A DNA stretch of 64,000 nucleotides. Source: Croceitalea dokdonensis DOKDO 023 (GTDB taxonomy: Bacteria > Bacteroidota > Bacteroidia > Flavobacteriales > Flavobacteriaceae). The stretch covers positions 372,001 through 436,000 of the forward strand of contig NZ_LDJX01000002.1 in NCBI RefSeq assembly GCF_001306415.1. Direction: 5' to 3'. Under the pieces are notes generated by a model. It ran no database searches, had not been told where the DNA came from, and saw nothing but the letters and a program-made list of their open reading frames with translations. Below are positions 8,995 to 19,200 of the stretch, piece after piece (positions within the stretch are counted from its first letter, which is position 1; each line of letters starts with the position of its first letter). A program made the position numbers and the translations under genes.

Positions 8995-9789
8995 ATGAAA
9001 ATAGCAATCATCGGAGCAGGGAATTTGGGACTATCCATCGCCAAGGGAATTCTGCACAGTAATGGGGCAACCACCATGTACCTCACCAAAAGAAACACGG
9101 CCGACATCAAGGATTTTGAAAAATATGGAATTGTAACGGTTACCTCGGACAATGCCGAAGCCGTTAAACAATCGGATGTTCTCATTTTTGCCGTGCAGCC
9201 AGGACACTTTGATGGGATTTTACATGACATTAAGGAGTTATTGACAGAAAAGCACGTCATTATCAGCACCATTACAGGTTTTAGTATTGCGCGTATGGAA
9301 AGTATAGTGGGGAATGACAAATTCATTATCCGTAGCATGCCAAATACGGCAATTTCAGTGGGTAAGAGCATGACCTGTTTGTGTTCCAACGAACTTGGTA
9401 AAAAACGCATCGACCTGGCCAAAGCTATTTTCAACAGAATGGGACATTCCTTGGAAATCCCGGAAAACCAAATGCAAGCGGCCACGGTCATTTGCGCTAG
9501 TGGAATCGCTTTTTGGATGCGCCTTATCAGGGCAACTACCCAAGGCGCCATTCAATTGGGCTTTGATGCCAAAGAGGCCCAAGAACTGGCGATGCACACC
9601 TGTAATGGCGCCGCTGGTTTATTGATTGAATCTGGCAGCCATCCCGAGGCGGAAATAGATAGGGTTACCACCCCAAAAGGGTGCACTATTTCCGGTCTAA
9701 ACGAGATGGAGCACCAAGGGCTAAGCTCCTCATTAATCAGGGGAATTGTCACGTCATTCGATAAAATAAATGAGATAAAACAATCGTAG
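8995..9789 (+). CDS. proC: Pyrroline-5-carboxylate reductase
   Basis: A 264-residue P5C reductase, which makes proline from pyrroline-5-carboxylate with NAD(P)H. The longer frame starts at 8956, but the ATG at 8995 is preferred because the nucleotide-binding strand and G-x-G-x-x-G motif (residues 7-12) then begin at Met1, as in the family. The conserved C-terminal helical region with TTPKGCTISGL corresponds to the usual T-x-P-G-G-T-x-x-x-G-L signature. Its place between argC and argD links proline to the ornithine/glutamate-semialdehyde branch: either ornithine or glutamate could feed P5C (inference). Confidence 0.93.
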   Translation: MKIAIIGAGNLGLSIAKGILHSNGATTMYLTKRNTADIKDFEKYGIVTVTSDNAEAVKQSDVLIFAVQPGHFDGILHDIKELLTEKHVIISTITGFSIARMESIVGNDKFIIRSMPNTAISVGKSMTCLCSNELGKKRIDLAKAIFNRMGHSLEIPENQMQAATVICASGIAFWMRLIRATTQGAIQLGFDAKEAQELAMHTCNGAAGLLIESGSHPEAEIDRVTTPKGCTISGLNEMEHQGLSSSLIRGIVTSFDKINEIKQS

Positions 9790-9859
9790 CCATGGCACAA
9801 CACCATTCGCTAAAAGCTTGGCATAGGGCCAACAGCGATAAGCTTAAAGTCATAGAATT

Positions 9860-11002
9860 ATGAAACTATTTGATGTATATCCACTTTACAAAGTGACCCC
9901 CGTTGCTGCCAAAGGCATTGAGGTCACGGACGAGCAAGGTGAAACCTATCTGGACTTTTACGGTGGCCACGCCGTAATTTCCATTGGGCACTCCCATCCA
10001 CATTATGTGAACCGTATGACAGAACAATTACAGAAAATGGCATTCTACAGCAACTCCATACAGAACCCGCTACAGGTGGAACTGGGCCACAGATTGGGTA
10101 CTGCCGCTACCTGTGAGGACTACCAATTGTTTATGTGCAGTTCTGGAGCAGAGGCCAATGAAAATGCCCTAAAAATGGCCTCTTTCCATACGGGAAACAC
10201 TAAGGTGATTGCTTTTAACAACAGTTTTCATGGTAGGACTTCGGCCGCAGTGGCCACTACAGACAACCCTAAAATTGTGGCTCCCTTAAACGCCCAGCAA
10301 GCCGTGGATTTTGTGCCACTCAATGATTTTGGGGCTTTTGAAAGCACCATCTCCCAAGGCGGGCATTGCGCCGTTATTTTAGAAGCCATTCAAGGGGTTG
10401 GCGGCTTGGACCAACCCACAACGGAGTTTTATCAATTTGTGGCGCAAAAGTGCCAGGAATACAAGGTGGTTTTAATTGCGGACGAAGTGCAATCCGGTTT
10501 TGGCAGAAGTGGGAAATTCTTTGCGTACCAACATCACGGGATTGAACCGGACATTATTTCCATTGCCAAAGGGATGGGGAACGGTTTTCCCGTGGGGGGC
10601 GTACTGATCCACAACAAATTTGAACCCTGGTACGGACAATTGGGCACCACCTTTGGGGGCAATCATTTGGCGTGTGTCGCTACCTTGGCTGTACTGGAAG
10701 TCATAGAGAAGGAAAACCTTATTGATAATGCCAACGAGCTGGGCTGCTATTTTTACGGGAGGGCCAATGAAATTAAAGCCATCAAAAAAGTTAAAGGAAA
10801 AGGTCTTATGTTAGGCCTGGAATTTGACTTTCCGGTGGCCGAGCTTCGCCAACGATTAATTTATAACCAACGAATCTTCACCGGAGGTTCGGCCAACAAA
10901 AACCTGCTTCGTTTTTTGCCAGCTTTGAACATCACCACAACACATATTGATGTGTTTTTTGAACGGTTACAACTAGAATTAGAAACCAACACCAAAGAGT
11001 AA
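9860..11002 (+). CDS. argD: Acylornithine aminotransferase
   Basis: A 380-residue class III PLP aminotransferase that moves the amino group from glutamate to N-acyl-glutamate semialdehyde, giving N-acylornithine. The PLP lysine is K237 in SIAKGMG. The cofactor aspartate lies in the IADEVQSGFGR segment and the FHGRT motif is present. The length is slightly short for the family but no domain is missing. It sits between proC and argF'. Whether the acyl group is acetyl or succinyl cannot be decided from this protein. Confidence 0.94.
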   Translation: MKLFDVYPLYKVTPVAAKGIEVTDEQGETYLDFYGGHAVISIGHSHPHYVNRMTEQLQKMAFYSNSIQNPLQVELGHRLGTAATCEDYQLFMCSSGAEANENALKMASFHTGNTKVIAFNNSFHGRTSAAVATTDNPKIVAPLNAQQAVDFVPLNDFGAFESTISQGGHCAVILEAIQGVGGLDQPTTEFYQFVAQKCQEYKVVLIADEVQSGFGRSGKFFAYQHHGIEPDIISIAKGMGNGFPVGGVLIHNKFEPWYGQLGTTFGGNHLACVATLAVLEVIEKENLIDNANELGCYFYGRANEIKAIKKVKGKGLMLGLEFDFPVAELRQRLIYNQRIFTGGSANKNLLRFLPALNITTTHIDVFFERLQLELETNTKE

Positions 11003-11113
11003 TAGGGATAAGGAACGGAGTAAGACCACATAACCCATGTATCACAAAAAATTAGCATCGCTTCCCTCTTGTTCCTTAGTTACCGTCTTTAATCCCCGGT
11101 CTAAAAAAATCCA

Positions 11114-12049
11114 ATGAAACACTTTTTGAGCATCACCGATATTCCCGACCTCCACCAAACGGTGCAGGAAGCCATCGCCCTAAAAAATAATCCTTATGCT
11201 TTTGAACATTTAGGGAACCAAAAAACCATTTGCCTTCTTTTTTTTAATAATAGTCTTAGAACACGTTTGAGCACAAAAAAAGCGGCCATCCATTTAGGAC
11301 TGCATGTTATGGTGATGAACTTTGGAAGTGAAGGTTGGCAGTTAGAATTTGCGGATGGCACTACTATGAACCACGGTTGCTCAGAACACATCAAAGAAGC
11401 GGCCCGGGTGGTCTCACAATTTGCGGACATAGTTGCCATACGGGCTTTTGCAGGTCTGGTTGACAAAAAAACGGATGAGGCCGAAATGGTACTCAGCGGG
11501 TTCCTAAAATATGCCTCTATTCCCGTTGTTAATATGGAAAGCTCCGTTGGCCATCCCTTACAAGCTTTGGCAGATGCCATCACCTTAGCGGAGCATAGTA
11601 CCGGTACCCAGCCCAAAGTAGTCCTGTCCTGGGCGCCACATCCTAAAGCGTTGCCCCATGCGGTCGCAAATTCCTTTATCCAAATGATGCAGCGCCAAGA
11701 TGCGGAATTTGTGATCACCCATCCAAAAGGGTACGAGCTGGATCCAAAAATCACAAAAGACATCACCATTGTGCATGAACAAGAAACAGCCTTGGAAAAC
11801 GCGAACTTTGTGTATGTAAAAAACTGGAGCTCATACCAAAGGTATGGCAAGGTACTCACCCAAGACCCCGAATGGATGATGACCAAACAAAAACTGGGCA
11901 AGGCCAAGTTTATGCATTGTTTGCCAGTACGCAGAAATGTTGTGGTTGAGGATGCGGTGTTGGATAGCGAGCAAAGCCTATGTATAGACCAGGCCAATAA
12001 CCGAACCTATGCGGCACAGATTATCCTAAAAAAAATATTGGTCCCCTAG
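11114..12049 (+). CDS. argF': N-acylornithine carbamoyltransferase (acetyl- or succinyl-ornithine type)
   Basis: A 311-residue transcarbamylase of the AOTCase/SOTCase branch rather than classical ornithine carbamoyltransferase. It carbamoylates N-acylornithine to N-acylcitrulline, so the deacylase ArgE acts afterwards on acylcitrulline. The carbamoyl-phosphate motif is SLRTR (residues 47-51) instead of S-T-R-T-R. The HCLPVRRN motif is at 268-275. The residue that from memory sets acyl specificity (Pro90 in Bacteroides SOTCase, Glu92 in Xanthomonas AOTCase) is Ser90 here, in GCSEH. The acyl group is therefore left open. Neighbouring argE and argB fit this linear route. Confidence 0.9.
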   Translation: MKHFLSITDIPDLHQTVQEAIALKNNPYAFEHLGNQKTICLLFFNNSLRTRLSTKKAAIHLGLHVMVMNFGSEGWQLEFADGTTMNHGCSEHIKEAARVVSQFADIVAIRAFAGLVDKKTDEAEMVLSGFLKYASIPVVNMESSVGHPLQALADAITLAEHSTGTQPKVVLSWAPHPKALPHAVANSFIQMMQRQDAEFVITHPKGYELDPKITKDITIVHEQETALENANFVYVKNWSSYQRYGKVLTQDPEWMMTKQKLGKAKFMHCLPVRRNVVVEDAVLDSEQSLCIDQANNRTYAAQIILKKILVP

Positions 12050-12129
12050 CCCCCCAAAGGTGGAATACTAACTATACGAGTTGAATCAATTTAAAAACAC
12101 ATAACAATACCGCAGAAGTATTTAGAAGT

Positions 12130-12960
12130 ATGAGCTTAAAAGAACAAGATAAAAACAGTAAGCATCTGTCCTTACAAGAGGACGAGAGGTGCTTATCTAT
12201 AGTAAAAATAGGCGGACACATCATAGAAGATGAACATCAACTCGCCCAATTCTTAAAAGCTTTTTCGGGTATTGAAGGTCCTAAAATTTTGGTGCACGGT
12301 GGTGGTAAAAAAGCCAATCAGGTTTTGGAACAATTAGGAATATCGCCCAAAATGGTCAGCGGCCGTCGCATTACTGATGCCGATACCCTGGATGTTGCCA
12401 TTATGGTCTACGGTGGGCTCACCAATAAAAAAATAGTAGCCCAGCTACAAACCATGGGCTGTAATGCACTTGGTATGAGCGGGGCCGATGCCAACACCAT
12501 TCAAGCCGTAAAACGCCCAGTTGAGGATATTGACTTTGGTTTCGTCGGAGATGTCTCCGGAGTTTCTAGCAGCAGCATCACCCACCTTTTAAACATTGGC
12601 TTAACACCTGTTTTTTGTGCCTTGACCCACGATGAGCACGGACAATTGTTAAACACCAATGCAGACACCATTGCAGCAGAATTGGCGATAGGTATGAGTA
12701 AACATTTTGACACAACACTCTATTATTGTTTTGAACTAAATGGCGTGCTGCGTGACGTAACGGATACAAATTCGGTCATTAAAAAAATCAACGCCCAATC
12801 GTACAAGACGCTTGTGCACCAAGGAATCATCGTAGCGGGGATGCTCCCCAAAATACATAACTGTTTTCATGCCCTAAAAAATGGGGTTAAAGAAGTTAGA
12901 ATCGGTAATTTAGCCCTGTTCGATGATGCAAACACAAATTATACAACATTGATTTTATGA
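12130..12960 (+). CDS. argB: N-acylglutamate kinase
   Basis: A 276-residue amino-acid kinase that phosphorylates N-acylglutamate, the second pathway step and the usual site of arginine feedback in linear pathways. Seen are the KIGG motif near residues 27-30, the VHGGGKKANQ substrate/ATP loop near 57-66 and the LNTNADTIAAELA segment typical of ArgB near 177-189. The first ~20 residues are a hydrophilic extension, but there is no later Met before the kinase core, so the ATG at 12130 is kept. The last bases overlap argE by 4 nt (ATGA), indicating translational coupling. Confidence 0.95.
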   Translation: MSLKEQDKNSKHLSLQEDERCLSIVKIGGHIIEDEHQLAQFLKAFSGIEGPKILVHGGGKKANQVLEQLGISPKMVSGRRITDADTLDVAIMVYGGLTNKKIVAQLQTMGCNALGMSGADANTIQAVKRPVEDIDFGFVGDVSGVSSSSITHLLNIGLTPVFCALTHDEHGQLLNTNADTIAAELAIGMSKHFDTTLYYCFELNGVLRDVTDTNSVIKKINAQSYKTLVHQGIIVAGMLPKIHNCFHALKNGVKEVRIGNLALFDDANTNYTTLIL

Positions 12961-14033
12961 CGCTGGATAAAGACCTATTGGCAAAAGAGGCCATTGCCCT
13001 TTTAAAACAACTCATAGCTATCCCCTCACTCTCAGAGGAGGAAGACAAAACCGGCGATGCCATTGCCGCTTTTTTGACCAAATTTGGAGTGGCCACCAAG
13101 CGCCAACACAACAATATTTACGCCTTTAACAAGTATTATGATGAGCGTAAGCCCAACCTACTGTTAAACTCGCACCACGATACGGTAAAACCAAATTCTG
13201 CCTACACCAAAGACCCGTTCCACCCACATATTGAAGATGGAAAATTGTACGGGCTGGGCAGCAACGATGCTGGCGGGGCACTTTGTTCCCTATTGGCCAC
13301 TTTTGTTTATTTCTATGAGCAAACTGACCTAAACCACAATATTATCATGGCGGCAACGGCAGAAGAGGAAGACGCAGGAGCAAAGAGCCTATCCGCACTA
13401 TTGCCCATACTTCCAGAAATAGATGTGGCCATTGTTGGCGAACCCACCCAAATGCAGTTGGCCATTGCGGAAAAGGGACTCATTGTTTATGATGGTAAAA
13501 TCTTGGGGACCCCTTCCCATGCCGCACATCCTAACGATGACAGCGCCATTTACAAAACGGCAGATGTACTAAAATGGTTCCAAGAGTATACCTTTGATAA
13601 GGTATCCGAAGTTCTAGGACCCGTAAAGATTACCGTAACACAGATAAGCGCAGGCAGCCAACACAATGTGGTACCTGCCCATGTAGACTTGGTCATTGAT
13701 ACCAGGGTCAACGATCGGTATACCAACCGGGAAATCAATGATATCCTTCAAAAAGAAGCTCCTTGCCAACTTACCCCAAGGTCGTTGGACAAAGACAGTT
13801 CCTCCATTGCAATAGATCATCCTTTGGTGCAATCTGGCATAGCCCTAGGTCGGGAAACCTATGGATCCCCTACTTTGTCCGACCAGGCAAAGTTGAGTTG
13901 CCAATCTTTAAAACTGGGGCCCGGCTATAGTCCGCGTTCGCACTCTGCCAATGAATTTATCTACGTAAATGAGGTGGAAGAAGGAGTGGGATTGTATATT
14001 GATATTATAGAAGGATTTATAAAAAAGCAATAA
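12957..14033 (+). CDS. argE: M20 family N-acylornithine/acylcitrulline deacetylase
   Basis: A 358-residue M20 zinc metallopeptidase-fold deacylase. Metal and catalytic residues are visible: HHD at residues 73-75, D104 in GSNDAGG, the catalytic Glu/metal Glu pair E136/E137 in AEEEDAG, and a C-terminal histidine region near SPRSHSANEF. With argF' upstream, the substrate is probably N-acylcitrulline, releasing citrulline for ArgG (inference from pathway logic). It is coupled to argB by a 4-base overlap. Annotation as a generic M20 peptidase would miss this role. Confidence 0.93.
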   Translation: MTLDKDLLAKEAIALLKQLIAIPSLSEEEDKTGDAIAAFLTKFGVATKRQHNNIYAFNKYYDERKPNLLLNSHHDTVKPNSAYTKDPFHPHIEDGKLYGLGSNDAGGALCSLLATFVYFYEQTDLNHNIIMAATAEEEDAGAKSLSALLPILPEIDVAIVGEPTQMQLAIAEKGLIVYDGKILGTPSHAAHPNDDSAIYKTADVLKWFQEYTFDKVSEVLGPVKITVTQISAGSQHNVVPAHVDLVIDTRVNDRYTNREINDILQKEAPCQLTPRSLDKDSSSIAIDHPLVQSGIALGRETYGSPTLSDQAKLSCQSLKLGPGYSPRSHSANEFIYVNEVEEGVGLYIDIIEGFIKKQ

Positions 14034-14104
14034 GATGTAAGATAGGAGGCTACAACAAACAAAACCTTACTTATCCTACTTCTAAAATCTAATATCCAAT
14101 AAAA

Positions 14105-15406
14105 ATGAAACTCTGGGACAAAGGCTTTAGTACCGATAAAAAAATAGACCACTTTACCGTAGGAAACGACCGTGAACTGGACCTTTTACTGGCTAAGTAT
14201 GATGTAATGGCATCCATTGCCCATGCAAAGATGCTGGGCAAGGTGGGCTTGGTGGAAAAGAAGGAGGCCAAGGCATTGACCACCGCACTGAAAACCATTG
14301 CCAAGAGCATTGAAAAAGGGGAATTTACCATTGAGGATGATTTTGAAGACATGCATTCCAAAATTGAATTCCTCCTTATTGAGCAACTAGGGGATACTGG
14401 TAAAAAAATACATTCGGCTCGATCACGAAACGATCAGGTTTTGGTGGCCATGCATCTTTATCTCAAAACAGAACTGGCAGAGATGACCGCCATGGTAACA
14501 ACCCTGTTTGATGTGCTGATACAGCTTGCGGAAAAGCACAAGGGTGTTTTGCTCCCAGGGTACACCCACCTCCAAATTGCGATGCCTTCCTCTTTTGGGC
14601 TCTGGTTTTCTGCCTACGCGGAAAGTTTGATTGACGACCTGTATTTTGTAAAGGCGGCCCAAAAGGTAGTGGATCAAAATCCATTGGGCAGTGCTGCAGG
14701 TTATGGGAGTTCTTTCCCTATTGATAGAACATTTACCACTAAAGAATTAGGTTTTGAGACCATGAAATTCAATGTAGTTGCAGCGCAAATGAGCCGTGGC
14801 AAAGCGGAAAAAGCAACAGCATTTGGAATGGCAACCATTGCAGCGACCTTATCTAAATTGGCGATGGATATCTGTCTATACATGAGTCAGAATTTTAACT
14901 TTATTTCCTTCCCTAATGAACTTACCACAGGTAGCAGTATTATGCCGCATAAAAAGAACCCTGATGTGTTTGAACTGGTACGTGGCAAATGCAATAAAAT
15001 TCAGGCCATACCCAACCAGCTCTCCCTGCTCATCAATAATTTGCCCAGCGGATATCATCGGGATTTTCAATTGGCCAAAGAAACCATTGTACCAGCCATA
15101 CAAGATATGAAGGCCTGTTTAGAAATTCTGACCTTTAGCCTAAAGGAAATAAAAGTAAACGACCATATTTTAGAAGACCCCAAATACGACTATCTTTTTA
15201 GCGTGGACACCTTAAACGAAATGGTGAAAAATGGGATGCCTTTTAGGGATGCCTATAAAAAAATGGGGATGGCCATTGAGTCCGGAGATTTTAAACCCAA
15301 AAGGGATATTCACCATACGCATGAAGGTAGTTTGGGGAATTTGTGTTTGCAGGAAATTCAGAAAAAGATGGAACGAGTTGTATCCACCACTAAATTGACC
15401 AAATGA
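14105..15406 (+). CDS. argH: Argininosuccinate lyase
   Basis: A 433-residue lyase of the fumarase/aspartase superfamily that splits argininosuccinate into arginine and fumarate, the last step of the pathway. The superfamily signature GSSIMPHKKNPD is at residues 276-287 and the SARSRNDQV segment near 105-113 is characteristic of ArgH. The length is slightly below the ~460 common in proteobacteria. It overlaps the next gene by 4 bases (ATGA). Confidence 0.96.
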   Translation: MKLWDKGFSTDKKIDHFTVGNDRELDLLLAKYDVMASIAHAKMLGKVGLVEKKEAKALTTALKTIAKSIEKGEFTIEDDFEDMHSKIEFLLIEQLGDTGKKIHSARSRNDQVLVAMHLYLKTELAEMTAMVTTLFDVLIQLAEKHKGVLLPGYTHLQIAMPSSFGLWFSAYAESLIDDLYFVKAAQKVVDQNPLGSAAGYGSSFPIDRTFTTKELGFETMKFNVVAAQMSRGKAEKATAFGMATIAATLSKLAMDICLYMSQNFNFISFPNELTTGSSIMPHKKNPDVFELVRGKCNKIQAIPNQLSLLINNLPSGYHRDFQLAKETIVPAIQDMKACLEILTFSLKEIKVNDHILEDPKYDYLFSVDTLNEMVKNGMPFRDAYKKMGMAIESGDFKPKRDIHHTHEGSLGNLCLQEIQKKMERVVSTTKLTK

Positions 15407-16098
15407 AAGTAATAAAAAACCAGCTGCCAAAATTATCTGAAATCATAAGCACAATGGGAAATATGATTAAGGCGGACCTTCCCCAATCCTTGACCCCAGA
15501 ATCGGTTTTTGAATTTGCCTCAGAAGCCTGGAACATGGCCAACTTCCCGACAGAGTCACTCACCGGCCTCCATAAACACCCTTTTAAAGAACAGCTACTG
15601 TCCCTTATCGAATATAAAAAGAAGTGGTATCAAAACGATACCCGAATGATAGTGGAGGTTTACCTAAGCAAGGAGGATGGACTTATAGTGGAAAACATGG
15701 ACTACAACGACTATATTTCCACTACTTATGCCCAAATAACGGAATCATTTCCTGATTATACACAGCCTTACCAATTGGTCAATAGAAACGCTGTATTGGT
15801 AATTCCCAAAAAACCATTTTACCATTGGCTTAATGCTCTCTATCCTGATGACCCGATAAAAGAACACCATATCCGAGAACATAACATTTATTTGATTCAT
15901 GAAGTTGGTGATGAAAGCGAATTTGAATCTTGGTTGGAAGAGAACTATGTGGAGATTTTTGAACATGAGCTTTTTATGTGGCATACAGACAGCGAAGATT
16001 GGCCAGACTGTACCTTGCCGCTATTCAAAAAATGGTTTAGGGTACAAATGCATAGTATGGTTATTGACTTTGAGAACGACCATCTGACCAAGGATTAG
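15403..16098 (+). CDS. Conserved protein of unknown function, coupled to argH
   Basis: A 231-residue soluble protein with no signal peptide, starting inside the argH stop (ATGA overlap). The second half (residues ~140-225) has a pattern I recall from a widespread uncharacterised bacterial family: an IPKKPFYHWLN-like stretch, an acidic middle, then YVEIFEHELFMWHTD, a WPDCTLPLFKKWF stretch and a final HSMVIDFEND. Several invariant Trp and acidic residues are suggestive of a binding pocket. I do not know a function. Co-translation with argH could reflect regulation of arginine synthesis or simply operon hitch-hiking. Confidence 0.7.
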   Translation: MKVIKNQLPKLSEIISTMGNMIKADLPQSLTPESVFEFASEAWNMANFPTESLTGLHKHPFKEQLLSLIEYKKKWYQNDTRMIVEVYLSKEDGLIVENMDYNDYISTTYAQITESFPDYTQPYQLVNRNAVLVIPKKPFYHWLNALYPDDPIKEHHIREHNIYLIHEVGDESEFESWLEENYVEIFEHELFMWHTDSEDWPDCTLPLFKKWFRVQMHSMVIDFENDHLTKD

Positions 16099-16272
16099 GC
16101 AACCCCTGACTCAGGACAACTTGCCCAAGGTATACCAAACCAAGTCTTCACGGTTTACAGGGATGCATTCACCACAACATTCCCCTAGTTTTACAACATT
16201 TATTTGAACTACTGCTGGCATTGGAAATAACTTCCGTGCCAAAACGTTCGTACTATATCCAATCAACATATC

Positions 16273-19200
16273 ATGGCCAAGCAACTCCTTATTTTTTGTG
16301 CCGTTTTTTGCTATTTCACCAGTAATGCACAAGATTTTGTGTCCAGATGGAACACGGGCAATACCAGCGGCTCATCCTCTGGGCCCAACCAAATAACCAT
16401 TCCTACCAATCCTGCGTTTACAACGTACAACTATACCGTAGATTGGGGAGATGGATTCCAAGACACAGGGGTAACCGGCGATATTACCCATACCTACGCC
16501 GTACCCGGGATATACACCATAGCCATTAGGGGAGATTTTCCCGCCATATTCTTTAACGACTCTGGTGACAACCTAAAGATTTTGGAAATTGTGGATTGGG
16601 GCTCCTTACAGTGGCAAAGCATGGAAAATGCATTTTTTGGTTGCCTGAACCTAAATTTTGATGCCATTGCACCTCCTGATCTAACCCAGGTGACCAGCCT
16701 CAAAAACATGTTCAGGGGTTGCCAAATTTTTACAGGTATTGTAAACAATTGGGATGTAAGCACCATAACGGACATGTCCGGCACCTTTATGGACTGCGAA
16801 AACTTTAACCGCCCCCTAGATAATTGGAACACCGCAAATGTGACCGATATGTCCGAAACTTTTAGTGGATGCGTCAACTTTAACGAACCATTGGACAATT
16901 GGAACACGGCCTCGGTAACCACCATGCAAGACATGTTTTACGTCTGTGTCAATTTCAACCAAAATATCAACAATTGGGATGTAAGCCAAGTAACCGATAT
17001 GTCTGGCATGTTCACGGCCTGTAGAAACTTTAATCAACCTTTGAATCTTTGGAACGTTTCCAATGTGGTGGACATGAACCTCATGTTTTTTAGGACCAAC
17101 GATTTTGAACAGGACCTAAGTACCTGGCAAGTGGGCAATGTCACGAATATGAACAGAATGTTCGATGAATGTGCCTTCAATTCACCAATTGGCAATTGGG
17201 ACGTTTCCAGTGTTACGGATATGGGAGGAATGTTTAGTGACACCCCAAACTTTAACCAACCACTGAATAACTGGGATGTTTCCAATGTGTTGAGCATGAG
17301 GGAAATGTTTGAGGGTGCCCAAGCTTTTGACCAACCACTGAACAATTGGGACGTGGCTAACGTTACCACTATGGCCGGCATGTTTTCCGGTGGGTTTTCC
17401 ACCAATTCGGTATTTAACCAAGCCTTGAACGTTTGGGACGTTGGTTCCGTGACCGACATGGAAGGTATGTTTGAGAACAACCTTGTTTTTAACCAGCCCC
17501 TAGATGGTTGGAACACGGCAAATGTCACCAATATGAGCGCTATGTTCTTCAATGCCGATGCGTTTAACCAACCACTGGAAACTTGGAACGTGGAAAACGT
17601 TAGGGAGTTCAATCAAATGTTTCAAAACAATGATGCGTTTAACCAGCCTTTAAACACCTGGAACACGGGCAGTGCAACAACTTTGTCCGCCATGTTTGCC
17701 GGCGCGACCACCTTTAACCAGCCGTTGGATAGTTGGAACACCACTTTGGTGACCAATATGTCATCTGTCTTTTTAAACGCCACTGCTTTTGACCAGGATA
17801 TTTCCTCTTGGAACATGGAGAATGTCTCCATATTGACCAATATGCTCTCCAACTCCGGGTTATCGCAGACCAATTACGATACACTTTTGGTGGCATGGGC
17901 CGGACAAGACGTGCGAGATAATTTGAGCCTAGGCGCCGCAAACCTGACCTACTGCGATGGTTTATCTGCAAGACAAAGTTTAATGGAGGACCATAACTGG
18001 AATTTTATAGGTGATAGCGTGAACTGCAGTTTTGTGCTTTGCACTGAAATTACCATGCCCGCCGCAGGGGACACACAAGTACCCGCCAACAGTGATATTA
18101 GATGGGCACCTACCCCAAATGCCACTGGATACCGCGTAACCATCACTAGGGACGACGGTTCCGGACCCGTGGTTGCCTACGATCAAACGCTTCCCGCGAC
18201 ATCGGTTGGGGTAGACTTTACCAATGAATTTAATGCTGGTGATGAGGTATCGGTTCTGGTCATTCCTTTTAATGATGAAGGAGATGCCGTGGGCTGTACC
18301 CCTATTACGTTCACCGTGGTCGACAGTTGGGCCAACAGTCCAGATGCCTTTAAAATCACCATAGACACCAGAAACCTAGATAATAATTCAACCAATGCCA
18401 ACCAATATCGAATCGATGTAAACGATGGCTTCCCAGATTACCTCACCTATGACTTTTCCATAGACTGGGGTGATGGCCAATACAATAATAATGTTACCAA
18501 CGGTATTACCCACACCTATCTTAACCCTGGAATATACACCATAGCCATTATCGGTGATTTTCCTTCCTTTTATCATACCTCTTCCAACCGGGATAATTTA
18601 AAGCTTATCTCTATGGACCAATGGGGCACTCAGGTTTGGCAGAGCATGAAAAACACGTTTTACTTCTGTGAAAACATGGTGTATAATGCCAGTGATGTGC
18701 CTAACTTATCCCAAGTTACGAGCATGCAAAGCATGTTTAGAAGAACGTATCTCTTTAACGCCAACATCAATAACTGGGATGTGGGCAATGTTACGGATTT
18801 GGGAAATATCTTCTACCAGGCATCCATATTCAACAGCCCTTTAGATAATTGGGACGTTGGCAATGTGACCAATATGAGAAGAGTATTTAGTTCTGCCCCT
18901 GCGTTTGACCAAGACCTGAGCAGTTGGAACGTGGGGAGCGTAGTGAATATGGATTATATGTTTGAAGGGGCAAGCAGTTTTAACCAACCTTTAAACTCTT
19001 GGAACGTGGCTAACGTAACCTCTATGATAGCCATGTTCCAAAGGGCAGTAGTTTTTGACCAACCTTTAAATAATTGGAACGTAAGCAATGTGACCACCAT
19101 GGAGTCCATGTTTGCCTCTACCGATGCCTTTAACCAAAATATTGACAACTGGACGGTTTCCAATGTCATGGACATGAGTGACATGTTTAATTCTGCAAAT

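Noticed and set aside
8802-9551. Minus-strand open frame of 249 codons opposite proC
   Set aside because: It lies antisense to a clear proC with conserved motifs; its peptide has no recognisable family pattern. Shadow frame.
11194-11997. Minus-strand open frame of 267 codons opposite argF'
   Set aside because: Antisense to a well-supported gene and rich in Cys, Trp and Ser as expected of a shadow frame.
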